41,828 bases of DNA from an uncultured Chloroflexota bacterium (lineage in GTDB: Bacteria; Chloroflexota; Anaerolineae; Anaerolineales; Anaerolineaceae), in NCBI GenBank assembly GCA_902774215.1, contig CACYHU010000011.1, positions 1 through 41,828 on the forward strand, given 5' to 3'. Every line of letters begins with the position of its first letter. The stretch's first letter is position 1. This document shows, one piece after another, positions 27,150-34,714 of this stretch. Position numbers and translations under genes: made by a program. The notes under the pieces were generated by a model, which had not been told where the DNA came from, searched no databases, and worked only from the letters and a program-made list of their open reading frames with translations.

Positions 27150-27186
27150 AGCTGTCGCACATCTTTTATGGTGTACGACAGCTTTT
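27150..27186 (+). terminator. Rho-independent terminator after the OppA-like gene
   Basis: An AGCTGTCG / CGACAGCT stem (plus a CAC/GTG extension) with an AT-rich loop, followed by TTTTT. It lies 24 bases past the stop of the permuted oligopeptide-binding protein. Confidence 0.8.
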
Positions 27187-27358
27187 TCAGAAAATGCCAT
27201 TAAAAACAAATGCTCTGCATTTGCGGGCAGTGCCGGCGGGAGAACTTCCCACACCATGGAGATAATACCGGAGCCGATCGGGCTGACCTTATATCACCCG
27301 CCGGCTTTGGTGCCTTTAAATAATCCGAAATGGCTCATCTTTTGTTTTGGAAAATCAT

Positions 27359-27404
27359 CTGAATGATCGTATCATCAAAGGAGTGATTCAGCAGCTTATA
27401 CTGG
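27359..27404. repeat. 46-bp intergenic repeat, copy 1
   Basis: This 46-base segment matches 36831-36876 at 40 of 46 positions in the same orientation, with no gaps. The shared core is CGTATCATCAA, then GGA, TGATTCA and CAGCTTATAC. Both copies lie in a gap between convergent genes. Copy 1 directly precedes the strong inverted repeats at 27408-27515. The rest of 27127-27358 holds the OppA-like terminator and no visible gene. Confidence 0.7.
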
Positions 27405-27407
27405 GGT

Positions 27408-27450
27408 GTCGGGGGACACGCGTGAGCTTGCTCAGCGCGTGTCCCCCGAC
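27408..27450. repeat. Near-perfect long inverted repeat (15 bp plus inner stem)
   Basis: A 15-bp perfect stem (GTCGGGGGACACGCG, 27408-27422, with 27436-27450) encloses a 4-bp inner stem TGAG/CTCA with a CTTG loop and one bulged G. It is much more GC-rich than the surrounding gap. There is no T run on either side, so it is not a standard terminator. It lies between convergent genes, 123 bases beyond the AEC stop. Confidence 0.8.
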
Positions 27451-27460
27451 TGATTTAACC

Positions 27461-27515
27461 GGGACGCGGGAATCACTTTCGCAGGCTGCTGACGCTCATT
27501 CCGCGTCCCTGCGAA
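27461..27515. repeat. Second inverted repeat with overlapping alternative pairing
   Basis: GGGACGCGGGAAT (27461-27473) pairs with ATTCCGCGTCCC (27498-27509) with one bulged G. Inside its loop, TTCGCAGG (27478-27485) can pair with CCTGCGAA (27508-27515) just beyond the stem, sharing two bases with it. The two helices would form a pseudoknot-like or mutually exclusive pair. Function unknown; it may be a structured 3' end of either convergent transcript. Confidence 0.65.
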
Positions 27516-27572
27516 GCATTCCCTCCCGATGGCTTTTCAAAATCTTTATCCGCTTTTCGCAATGAACCGTGT

Positions 27573-28501
27573 CTATAAGAACATTGAAACTGCCGCAAAA
27601 ACAGCTATGGTAACGAAAATATACAAAGCATTGACCGTAGAAGCGTAATTCGCACCTTTTTTATCCCTGATAAATGACTGCAGACTGTAAGTCGTCGGCG
27701 TTGACATATAAATCAGGACCGCTTTATCCAGCAGCGGATCCGGCCCTTCCAGACGGTGCAGGACAAACAGCATAAAACAAATCATTCCTGCCTGCAAAAG
27801 GATGCGAAGTCCGATCGTTTTCAAACAGGGGATCAGCACTTCACAGTCTGTCTGGATGTTATATCCGACAATCAACAGGATCATGTTGGAAAGCGGATCG
27901 ACTATTGTCGCCACCGCAGACTCATAAACCTGTCCGGCGCCTGTTCCCGTGAACCATTTCATCACCCCGGTGCATCCCAGAAGGATCCCCGCCACTGACG
28001 CAACAAACGCCGGTGTTTTAAAAGCTTTCACGACAGCTTTTTTCAGATCAGCTTTTTCACCACTTTCTTCAAAGGCAAGTGTATTCATATAGATCCCGAA
28101 AACAAACAGGACACCTGCAATATCCAGAACAGCGATCTTGTATAAATTTTCAACGCCGCAAAGCTTTGTATACAGCGGGTAAGCGACCATTCCCCCTTCA
28201 TACAAAGAAACCAGAAAAGGGAGGTATTCTCTGAAGGGCGGTTTGATCAGCGGCTGCATAAGAAACCCTGCTCCGAATGAGATGCCCATGATTACAAACA
28301 TCATCCCGACCTGCATCAGGGATTTTCCTGTATAACTTGTCGTCGAAAGTGCATGAAAAATCGCGACAGGCAGTATGTTATTCACCAGTAATCTTTTCAG
28401 TTCTTCAACCGTTGTTTCACTGAAAAGATTTCTTTTCCTCATCAGCCAGCCGAAAAAACCACCAATATTACAGGCATCAAAACTGTAAGAATTGATATCA
28501 T
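27573..28501 (-). CDS. AEC-family transporter, apparent frameshift near N-terminus
   Basis: A permease of the auxin efflux carrier (AEC) family, secondary transporters of organic anions such as malate. The main frame reads GWLMRKRNLFSETTVEELKRLLVNNILPVAIFHAL, a standard AEC N-terminal part, through to LQSFIRDKKGANYASTVNALYIFVTIAVF. The expected start is the ATG at 28501 with AAGGAG before it, giving MISILTVLMPVILVV; this frame then stops after about 18 codons. A run of six T (28453-28458, minus strand) is where one more T would join both frames as VILVVFFGWLMRKR and give a 309-residue protein of normal size. So a one-base deletion, or a sequencing error, has split the gene. The frame upstream of 28501 (to a GTG at 28562) is read-through without AEC character. 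It is divergent from the two-component genes. Confidence 0.8.
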
Positions 28502-28645
28502 CAGCTTTTCTCCTTAAGATGCTATTCTTATAATAATTATAATCATCGCTGTGGCGCCTCACCGGATTTCACTGTTTTAATTTGCCATACTCAAATATCA
28601 GGATTTTTTCCTGTAATCTGTTATGATTAATAGCGCAGAGGTTTT

Positions 28646-29245
28646 ATGTCATTTGCGGATATATTACGCCGGTGGAGAATTGAAAAGGGCTATACCCAGC
28701 AGCAGGTCGCAAATTTGCTGTTCATCGAAAGGACCACTGTTGTCAGGTGGGAAAACGGCACACGGATGCCGGACGTTCAGATGATTGCACGTGTTGCCGA
28801 ACTGCTCGAAGTTGATGCAGGCTCATTACTGACATCAGCGGCAAAGCCGGATGAAAAGCCGAACGTTATTCTGGTGGATGACGAAAAGATCATACTCACC
28901 GGTGGTTTGCCGGTTCTAAAGCAATCCCTGCCGGACGCGGTGGTCACCGGCTTTAAAAAGCCCTCTGCCGCACTTGAATTCGCACGGGAAAACCCTGTAG
29001 CGCTTGCTTTTCTGGATATTGAAATGGGGAAAAGCAACGGAATGGACATCTGCCATGAATTGCTTCAGATCAATCCGCGCACAAATGTTGTTTTTCTGAC
29101 ATCCTACATCGATTACTCCTTTGACGCATGGAAAACAGGCGCCTGTGGATTCCTGATGAAACCGCTGACTGAAGAGAAAGTAAAAAAACAGCTTTCCCTT
29201 CTCCGATATCCCTTCGGGGGGGGGGTAGAATATAATTTCGAATAA
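28646..29245 (+). CDS. XRE helix-turn-helix and receiver-domain response regulator
   Basis: A 199-residue regulator with reversed order: an N-terminal XRE-type DNA-binding domain (about 5-60, GYTQQQVANLLFIERTTVVRWENG) and a C-terminal CheY-like receiver (about 72-190). The receiver is complete: acidic pair D78/D79 in VILVDDEK, phospho-acceptor D124 in AFLDIEM, T152 in FLTSY and K172 in FLMKPLT. Usual response regulators have the receiver first. The last codons read through a G10 tract (29216-29225), giving FGGGVEYNFE. The gene is followed 77 bases later by a LytS-like kinase and is divergent from the AEC transporter, suggesting that the pair controls that transporter, the ABC system downstream, or both. 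Confidence 0.88.
   Translation: MSFADILRRWRIEKGYTQQQVANLLFIERTTVVRWENGTRMPDVQMIARVAELLEVDAGSLLTSAAKPDEKPNVILVDDEKIILTGGLPVLKQSLPDAVVTGFKKPSAALEFARENPVALAFLDIEMGKSNGMDICHELLQINPRTNVVFLTSYIDYSFDAWKTGACGFLMKPLTEEKVKKQLSLLRYPFGGGVEYNFE
29216..29225 (+). repeat. G10 homopolymer tract inside the response regulator gene
   Basis: Ten consecutive G residues in the last codons of the XRE-receiver gene. With 10 G the frame ends GGGVEYNFE; with 9 it stops at once after GGG; with 11 it ends GGGGRI. Only the extreme C-terminus would vary, after the receiver fold. Confidence 0.9.
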
Positions 29246-29322
29246 AACTAATGAGGCACCTGTCTTCCAATGAAATCTCACTGCCCGCTGCCTTCTGCAT
29301 ACTACCCGCTGGCTTCTGACCT

Positions 29323-30576
29323 ATGACTGATCCGATCCCGCTGATAAACTTCTTCATAGCAGCATCGTCATTTATGCCGATGCTGATCGGATTGCTGTTC
29401 ACAGCGGTTAACCGCGTGATGGACAGGAAGAACAAAATATTTTTTCTCAGTATGTTTTCTGTTCTGTTCCTGTACATCACTTCGGACTTTATCAATCAGC
29501 TTTCCAATAATTTCGTTCTTTCTCAGGCAACGCTTTTTTTTGATTCTTTTTTCTCATCCGTTCTTATGCCGATGCTTACCTGGTATATGCTCTTTCTCCT
29601 GGGGCTGGATTGGCAGAAAAGTCCGGTTTTTCGCATTGTGATGCTGTTGTGGACCATCTATTTTATACTGCTGATCTCCACACAGTTCACGACCGCTATC
29701 TATTATTACACACCGGATAATGTATATCACCGCGGACCTTTATACCCGCTGCTGCTTGTTCCTCCGATTTTGATCATGCTCGTAAACCAGTTTTACCTTA
29801 TCAGAAGAAAGGATGATCTCAACCGGAAACAATTCGCGGCACTATTGGCCTACTTTCTGTTACCGATGATCGCAATGGTTCTCCAGATTTGCTTTTACGG
29901 TCTTTATCTGATCGTTTTCGGAACATCTCTCGCCGCTATGATCATGCTGAGTTTTATTGTCTGGGACCTGATGGAACAATATGTTCATCAGAGGGAGGAA
30001 ATCATGAGACAGAGATCCCGGATCATGGTTCTGGAAATGCGCCCTCATTTTATTTTCAATACCCTGACAAGCATCTACTATCTCAGTGTACAGGACGCTG
30101 CCAAAGCCCAGCAGGTCATCCTTGACTTCACTACCTACCTGCGGCGTAATTTTGACGCGATTGCCAAAGAGAGAATGATCCCGTTTTCAAGTGAACTGGA
30201 GCACACAAGGGCTTATCTTGCGGTAGAGCAGGTCCGCTTTGAGGACAAGCTGTTTGTCGGGTTTGATGTACCTCATACAGATTTTCAAATCCCGCCGCTG
30301 ACGCTCCAGCCGATCGTCGAAAACGCTGTAAAACACGGGATCGACCCGGAACTTGACTCCCTCAATATCACTGTTCAGACACGCAAAACTGATAACGGAA
30401 GCCGGATCATTGTAAAGGATTCCGGCCCCGGTTTCAAGCCCTCTGATAATGACGAGCCGCATATCGCGCTGGATAACATCCGCAAACGTCTTGAACTGAT
30501 GTGCCGCGGTACGCTTACGATCAGCTCCGGGGAAGAAAGCGGTACCACCGTTGAGATTTTCATACCCGGAGAATAA
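29323..30576 (+). CDS. LytS/YehU-type sensor histidine kinase
   Basis: A 417-residue membrane kinase. The first 215 residues hold six or seven membrane helices with short loops and no large extracytoplasmic domain. A coiled segment (QREEIMRQRSRIMVLEM) leads to the His_kinase region (PF06580 type) RPHFIFNTLTSIYYLS, with phospho-acceptor near H242, and YLRRNF. The HATPase domain has LQPIVENAVKHGI (N-box) and VKDSGPGF (G1); the G2 glycines are partly replaced (HIALDNIRKRLELM instead of GIGL). It should phosphorylate the XRE-receiver protein encoded just upstream. There is no strong ribosome binding site before the ATG. The 236-base gap that follows contains a TATAAT (30739-30744) before the next binding-protein gene. 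Confidence 0.88.
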   Translation: MTDPIPLINFFIAASSFMPMLIGLLFTAVNRVMDRKNKIFFLSMFSVLFLYITSDFINQLSNNFVLSQATLFFDSFFSSVLMPMLTWYMLFLLGLDWQKSPVFRIVMLLWTIYFILLISTQFTTAIYYYTPDNVYHRGPLYPLLLVPPILIMLVNQFYLIRRKDDLNRKQFAALLAYFLLPMIAMVLQICFYGLYLIVFGTSLAAMIMLSFIVWDLMEQYVHQREEIMRQRSRIMVLEMRPHFIFNTLTSIYYLSVQDAAKAQQVILDFTTYLRRNFDAIAKERMIPFSSELEHTRAYLAVEQVRFEDKLFVGFDVPHTDFQIPPLTLQPIVENAVKHGIDPELDSLNITVQTRKTDNGSRIIVKDSGPGFKPSDNDEPHIALDNIRKRLELMCRGTLTISSGEESGTTVEIFIPGE

Positions 30577-30812
30577 ACACCGGGCAGCGGAAGACGGATG
30601 TTTTTTCTTTCCTGCCATATGCCATATATTGACGGGGGGAATATTAATTGCCATCTGTCCAGCCGCTTTGGAAGCTGTATGGGATATGCTGAAGATAAAT
30701 ATTTCCAATAAATTCCGGATTTATTTATATTTATCATGTATAATAATTTTTACAGACTGATGAGGATCAACCGATCATTATTAATACCGTACAGAAATGA
30801 GGAAAATAACCC

Positions 30813-31664
30813 ATGAAAAAAACTGTCTTATTCTTTATCGCGTTGATTTTGTGTGTCAGCTTTCCGCTTGTCAGTTTTGCTGAAGGGTCGGAAAAGGGGC
30901 CTGCCGGCGTACTCACCATAGCCGGAGTCGACGAAGATACACTCAACAAAGTGTTGGAAGATTTACACATATTTGACAATCTTCCTTATTCAGGTTACAA
31001 GTATTTCGATAATCTCAACAGCATGATCATGGCTCTGCAAAGCGGTATGATCTCCATGATCAATACTGATGAATTCACTGCAGGCTACCTCATTTCCCGG
31101 TCTGATGCGTTTGCCGCTCTGCCTATAGAAGAACGAGACGAAGTTTACTATAATTTCGCAATGGTGCTGATGGAAGATAATCAGGCTCTGTGCGACCGCA
31201 TATCAGCCGCTATCGATGACTTGAAATCTGACGGAACGATGGATTCTCTCAGGAAGCAGTATATCGATGACTGCATTGCCGGAACCGAACCTGAAGCCGT
31301 AGTACCGGTGGTTTTTGAGGGTGCGGATACGCTCAAAGTTGCATTAACGGGTGACAAGCCGCCCATGGATTATTTTTCCCTGGCAGGGACCCCCGCCGGC
31401 TTTAATACAGCGCTGATGTCAGAAGTGGCGAAGCGGTTGGAAATGAATATTCAATTCATCTCTATTGACAGCGGCGCACGGGCAATTTCATTGTCTTCCG
31501 GAGAATCTGATGTCGTGTTCTGGTCTCAACTCGGAGAATTTGACAACTGGGAAAAGAGTAATTCTGAAGATTTGCCGGAGCATACGATCCCGACACATCC
31601 TTATCTCAGGGGAAAAGAAGCCTTTGTGGTGATGGCTGATTCTGAATTAGCGGCACAGAAATAA
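30813..31664 (+). CDS. Family-3-type solute-binding protein, circularly permuted, copy 1
   Basis: A 283-residue exported protein; the signal peptide is MKKTVLFFIALILCVSFPLVSFA with no lipobox. The order is reversed against normal family-3 binding proteins. Residues about 65-155 match the end of the family (LNSMIMALQSGMISMINTDE, then FAMVLMEDNQALCDRISAAI, DDLKSDGTMDSLRKQYID). Residues about 172-240 match its beginning (ADTLKVALTGDKPPMDYFSL, GTPAGFNTALMSEVAKRLEM, then SGESDVVFWSQL). It shares this order with the genes at 33639 and 34715 but has a shorter N-terminal part and a different end. It precedes an amino-acid-type permease and ATPase, so it probably feeds them. A terminator-like hairpin after it would let it be made in excess over the membrane parts. 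Confidence 0.85.
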   Translation: MKKTVLFFIALILCVSFPLVSFAEGSEKGPAGVLTIAGVDEDTLNKVLEDLHIFDNLPYSGYKYFDNLNSMIMALQSGMISMINTDEFTAGYLISRSDAFAALPIEERDEVYYNFAMVLMEDNQALCDRISAAIDDLKSDGTMDSLRKQYIDDCIAGTEPEAVVPVVFEGADTLKVALTGDKPPMDYFSLAGTPAGFNTALMSEVAKRLEMNIQFISIDSGARAISLSSGESDVVFWSQLGEFDNWEKSNSEDLPEHTIPTHPYLRGKEAFVVMADSELAAQK

Positions 31665-31672
31665 TCAGTCAC

Positions 31673-31717
31673 ATGTTCCGGCTTCATAGAAACAGGATGC
31701 CGGAACATATGCTTTTT
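31673..31717 (+). terminator. Intra-operon terminator or attenuating hairpin
   Basis: A perfect 10-bp stem (ATGTTCCGGC / GCCGGAACAT, 16-nt loop) with ATGC and then TTTTT. It lies between a binding-protein gene and its likely permease, where partial termination is often used to set a high ratio of binding protein to transporter. Confidence 0.8.
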
Positions 31718-31754
31718 AATCAATCAATTCGAAAAATATTGGGATGAAAAACTG

Positions 31755-32435
31755 ATGACATTACAGGATAAGCTTTATAAAATTCTGATCCAGGGCGGAT
31801 CATGGAAGGTCATCCTGAACGGATTGAGTGTTACGATAAAGATCTCCGCCCTGTCGCTGTTGTTCGGGACGATCCTTGGCGCTTTGATCTGCCTGCTGCA
31901 GACCCGTAAAAATCCGCTTCTCCGCGGTATTGCCGCGTTCTATATTGCCGTTCTCCGCGGCACACCGGTGCTGATGCTTCTGCTGCTGCTTTATTACGGC
32001 GTATTTGCCAAGGCAGGCCTTAAACCGGTAACTGTGGCTGTGATCACCTTTTCCCTGAACGTTTCCGCCCATGTGGCGGAGCTTCTGAGGGCTGCAATGG
32101 AAGCCACGGATCACGGACAGGCGGAAGCTGCCCGCACGCTGGGATTTTCATCCTGGGAAACATTCCGCCTCGTTACGCTCCCTCAGATGCTGCACATAGC
32201 CAAACCGGTTTACCAGTCCACGATCACGAACCTGATCCAGTGGACCAGCGTAGTCGGTTATGTCACCATCACGGACCTGACACGTGTCATCAACAACATT
32301 GCCTCCCGAACCATGCAGCCGCTGCTCACCATCATTATCGGTATGCTGATCTACCTGGCACTTTCTTATATTGTTTTTGGAATCTTCGCATTGACAGACC
32401 TTGCGGAAAAGAAAAAGAGGGGGCAGGCGGCATGA
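31755..32435 (+). CDS. Amino-acid-type ABC transporter permease (HisM/GlnP family)
   Basis: A 226-residue inner-membrane permease of the polar amino acid class. GGSWKVILNGLSVTIKISALSL is the classic N-terminal part, RGTPVLMLLLLLYYG is the conserved second-helix region, and the EAA loop reads QAEAARTLGFSSWETFRLVTLPQ. Around five helices are present. Only one permease is encoded, so a homodimer is expected. Its stop overlaps the start of the ATPase gene by 4 bases (ATGA), so the two are translationally coupled. The ribosome binding site is weak (GGGATG, 8 bases before the start). Substrate cannot be told from sequence; the binding proteins on both sides are of the permuted family-3 type. Confidence 0.94.
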   Translation: MTLQDKLYKILIQGGSWKVILNGLSVTIKISALSLLFGTILGALICLLQTRKNPLLRGIAAFYIAVLRGTPVLMLLLLLYYGVFAKAGLKPVTVAVITFSLNVSAHVAELLRAAMEATDHGQAEAARTLGFSSWETFRLVTLPQMLHIAKPVYQSTITNLIQWTSVVGYVTITDLTRVINNIASRTMQPLLTIIIGMLIYLALSYIVFGIFALTDLAEKKKRGQAA

Positions 32436-33526
32436 GCGTTATTGAAGTAAAAGGATTGAAAAAATCATTCGGCAGCCTGGATGTACTGAAAGGTGTGGAT
32501 CTGAATGTCGAACAGGGAGAGCGCATCGCCATTATCGGCGGCTCCGGCTGCGGGAAGAGCGTGTTCCTGCGTTCCCTGGTGCTTTTGGAAAAACCTGACG
32601 CGGGTCAGATTTTCATAGACGGGCAGGAAATCACCGCAAAAGGCGCGGATGTGGACAGGATCCGTCGCTCCGCGGGGATGGTGTTTCAAAAATTCCATCT
32701 GTTTTCCGAAATGGATGTGATGGACAACCTCTGCCTTGCCCCGGTCCGTCTCAAAGGAATGCCCCGGGAGGAAGCTGAAAAGAAGGCCATGGATCTGCTT
32801 GCCCAGGTCGGTCTTGCCAACCGTGCGCATGCCTGGCCGACTGTGCTTTCCGGCGGGCAGCAGCAGCGTATCGCCATCTGCCGCTGTCTGATGATGGAAC
32901 CAAAGGTGCTGCTCTTTGATGAACCCACCAGTGCGCTGGACCCGACGATGGTCGGTGAGGTGCTGGCAGTGATCCGGATGCTGGCCAAGCATGAAATGAC
33001 CATGCTGATCGTCACCCACGAGATGAACTTTGCCCGGGAAGTTGCCAACCGCGTGCTGTTCTTCGCTGACGGCGGCATCTATGAACAGGGAACGCCTGAT
33101 CAGATCTTCGATCAGCCGCAGAAGGAAAAGACGATCGCGTTCATCAATAAAATCAAATCCTTCTCCTTCGAAATCCAGGATAAACAGTTCGACCTGATGG
33201 TGCTTCAGGGCGGTATCCAGACCTTTGGCGAAAAATACGGACTGAAGACGAAAGAAATCTACCGCCTGCAGATCTGCTGTGAAGAGCTGATCTACGTGAT
33301 GCTGGAGAATTGTTATCCGAATGATACCAATGTCGAGCTCAGCCTGGATATCTCTTATGCCGAAGCCGACGGATCGGCCAAAATTGAACTTTCCTGCGGC
33401 GGCGCATCTTATGATCCTTTCGCTCAGGAGGATGACGAACTGGGTATTACGATTCTGAAAAACATGGCGCAGGAAATCAATTACAGTTATGAAAACGGAA
33501 AAAATCTTGTCCTGATCATACTGTGA
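32432..33526 (+). CDS. Amino-acid-type ABC ATPase with C-terminal RsbW-like domain
   Basis: A 364-residue protein. Residues 1-245 are a full GlnQ/HisP-type ATPase: Walker A GGSGCGKSVFLRSL, Q-loop VFQKFHLF, signature LSGGQQQRIAICR, Walker B LLFDEPTSALDP and the switch His in VTHEMNF; the domain ends as usual at KTIAFINKIKSF. An extra region of about 115 residues follows. Its pattern (RLQICCEELIYVMLENCYP, SCGGASYDPF, LGITILKNMAQEINYSYENGKNLVL) fits the HATPase_c_2/RsbW anti-sigma kinase fold. The N-box Asn and the G1 Asp look replaced (V and C), so it may bind a partner without kinase activity. I start at ATG 32432, which overlaps the permease stop; the frame upstream, open to 32240, is the permease in another frame. 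Confidence 0.9.
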   Translation: MSVIEVKGLKKSFGSLDVLKGVDLNVEQGERIAIIGGSGCGKSVFLRSLVLLEKPDAGQIFIDGQEITAKGADVDRIRRSAGMVFQKFHLFSEMDVMDNLCLAPVRLKGMPREEAEKKAMDLLAQVGLANRAHAWPTVLSGGQQQRIAICRCLMMEPKVLLFDEPTSALDPTMVGEVLAVIRMLAKHEMTMLIVTHEMNFAREVANRVLFFADGGIYEQGTPDQIFDQPQKEKTIAFINKIKSFSFEIQDKQFDLMVLQGGIQTFGEKYGLKTKEIYRLQICCEELIYVMLENCYPNDTNVELSLDISYAEADGSAKIELSCGGASYDPFAQEDDELGITILKNMAQEINYSYENGKNLVLIIL

Positions 33527-33638
33527 TCAGGATCGTCGTCATTCGCTCAGATTACCTGAGTGATTTGCAGAGCCGAAACGGACTATTTGAGTTATTCAGA
33601 CAATATCTGTCGCTTTGAATTTTTGAAGGTGGTAGCTT

Positions 33639-34661
33639 ATGAAAAAATGTATTTTAGCGTTGGTTATACTGGTCAGCCTTTTGCTTGCCGGTGCTGCGGC
33701 CGGTGAACAGAAAATTATCGGTGCTCTCTCTTATCTGAATTTATCAGAAGAGGAATATGCCAAATACATTCAATCGAAAGCAAAGGCTGTTGCCCTTTTA
33801 TCCGACAACGGATATATCACGATAGATCCATCCTTACAGGTCCTGGATTCTGCTGTGAATGGAATACAGGTCATCTTCTATGAATCCCTGGGTGAGATGC
33901 TGATGGATATCAGCATCGGGAAAATCAATGAAATTATTGTCCCTCAAAGCACAGCTGATTACCTGTGTTTCCGGAACCATGAATTATTCAAGCCTGTTGA
34001 GTTCGGTAAAGATTACAGCAATCAATTCGAAGAAATTCTGACAGAACGGATGAGTGACGGATTCGCCTTCATGATGATGGAATATAACAGAAGCCTGAAG
34101 GATGAATTTGATACAGCCATAGCAGCGATGAAAGAGGATGGCACGATCACCGAACTGATCCATGATCATATCCAAAACCTGCTCACAGGAGGCAGTGCAC
34201 CGCAGATTTCCCTGGAACAGAAGGAAGGCCGTGAGACGATCACCGTGGCGATCACCGGTTCTCTCCCGCCCATGGATTATGTCGGTCCCGATGGGAACTT
34301 CAGCGGTTTCAATTCAGCGATCCTGGCCGAAATCGGACGTCGTCTGGACAAAAATATAGAGTTTATCCAGGTTGACAATGTCGGACGGTCACTGGCGCTG
34401 GTCAGCGGCAAGGCAGATGCTGCTTTCTGGACACGCAGTACTCCGAATCCGCATATTTCCGAAATGAGTGACGAAGAATATGCTGCTTATATAGAAAACC
34501 TCAAAGCTGCTTATACGGAGGAAGAAAACGAAGTTATGCGTTTGCTGAGCGAAGCCCTTTCCCGGGGCAAGCTGGACAGACGTGATATTCCGGAAGGCTG
34601 CATCATCACAGAACCTTACTATATTGATATTTCAGTCCCGGTCATGCTCAGGAACAGGTAA
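33639..34661 (+). CDS. Family-3-type solute-binding protein, circularly permuted, copy 2
   Basis: A 340-residue exported protein; the signal peptide is MKKCILALVILVSLLLAGAAAG (the Cys at residue 4 is not a lipobox). Residues about 70-180 correspond to lobe 2 and the C-terminal helices of a normal family-3 protein (YESLGEMLMDISIGKINEII, MSDGFAFMMMEYN, FDTAIAAMKEDGTITELIHD). Residues about 198-265 correspond to its N-terminus (RETITVAITGSLPPMDYVGP, FSGFNSAILAEIGRRLDKNI, GKADAAFWTR). The last residues, ITEPYYIDISVPVML, match the crossing strand that normally leads into lobe 2. All parts of the fold are therefore present once, in permuted order. It lies 112 bases after the ATPase gene and is followed by a truncated copy. 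GAAGGTGG serves as the ribosome binding site. Confidence 0.87.
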   Translation: MKKCILALVILVSLLLAGAAAGEQKIIGALSYLNLSEEEYAKYIQSKAKAVALLSDNGYITIDPSLQVLDSAVNGIQVIFYESLGEMLMDISIGKINEIIVPQSTADYLCFRNHELFKPVEFGKDYSNQFEEILTERMSDGFAFMMMEYNRSLKDEFDTAIAAMKEDGTITELIHDHIQNLLTGGSAPQISLEQKEGRETITVAITGSLPPMDYVGPDGNFSGFNSAILAEIGRRLDKNIEFIQVDNVGRSLALVSGKADAAFWTRSTPNPHISEMSDEEYAAYIENLKAAYTEEENEVMRLLSEALSRGKLDRRDIPEGCIITEPYYIDISVPVMLRNR

Positions 34662-34714
34662 CCGCAGCTTTGGAATGGATCATGTCAGCGGTTTTACATA
34701 AAAAGGATCATTAG

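Noticed and set aside
27359-27515. CRISPR array or attachment site
   Set aside because: The repeat occurs once here and once 9.5 kb away, not as regularly spaced units, and no integrase or tRNA gene is adjacent.
28502-28562. N-terminal extension of the AEC transporter from a GTG at 28562
   Set aside because: The extra residues are polar and unlike any AEC N-terminus, while a well-placed ribosome binding site and ATG at 28501 give a proper first helix in the neighbouring frame.
32240-32431. Upstream extension of the ABC ATPase reading frame
   Set aside because: It overlaps the permease gene in another frame, its translation (His- and Arg-rich) has no ABC character, and ATG 32432 overlaps the permease stop as expected for coupled genes.
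33555-33585. Hairpin after the ATPase-RsbW gene (CGCTCAG / CTGAGTG)
   Set aside because: The stem is short with a G-T pair and no T run follows, so I do not call it a terminator.
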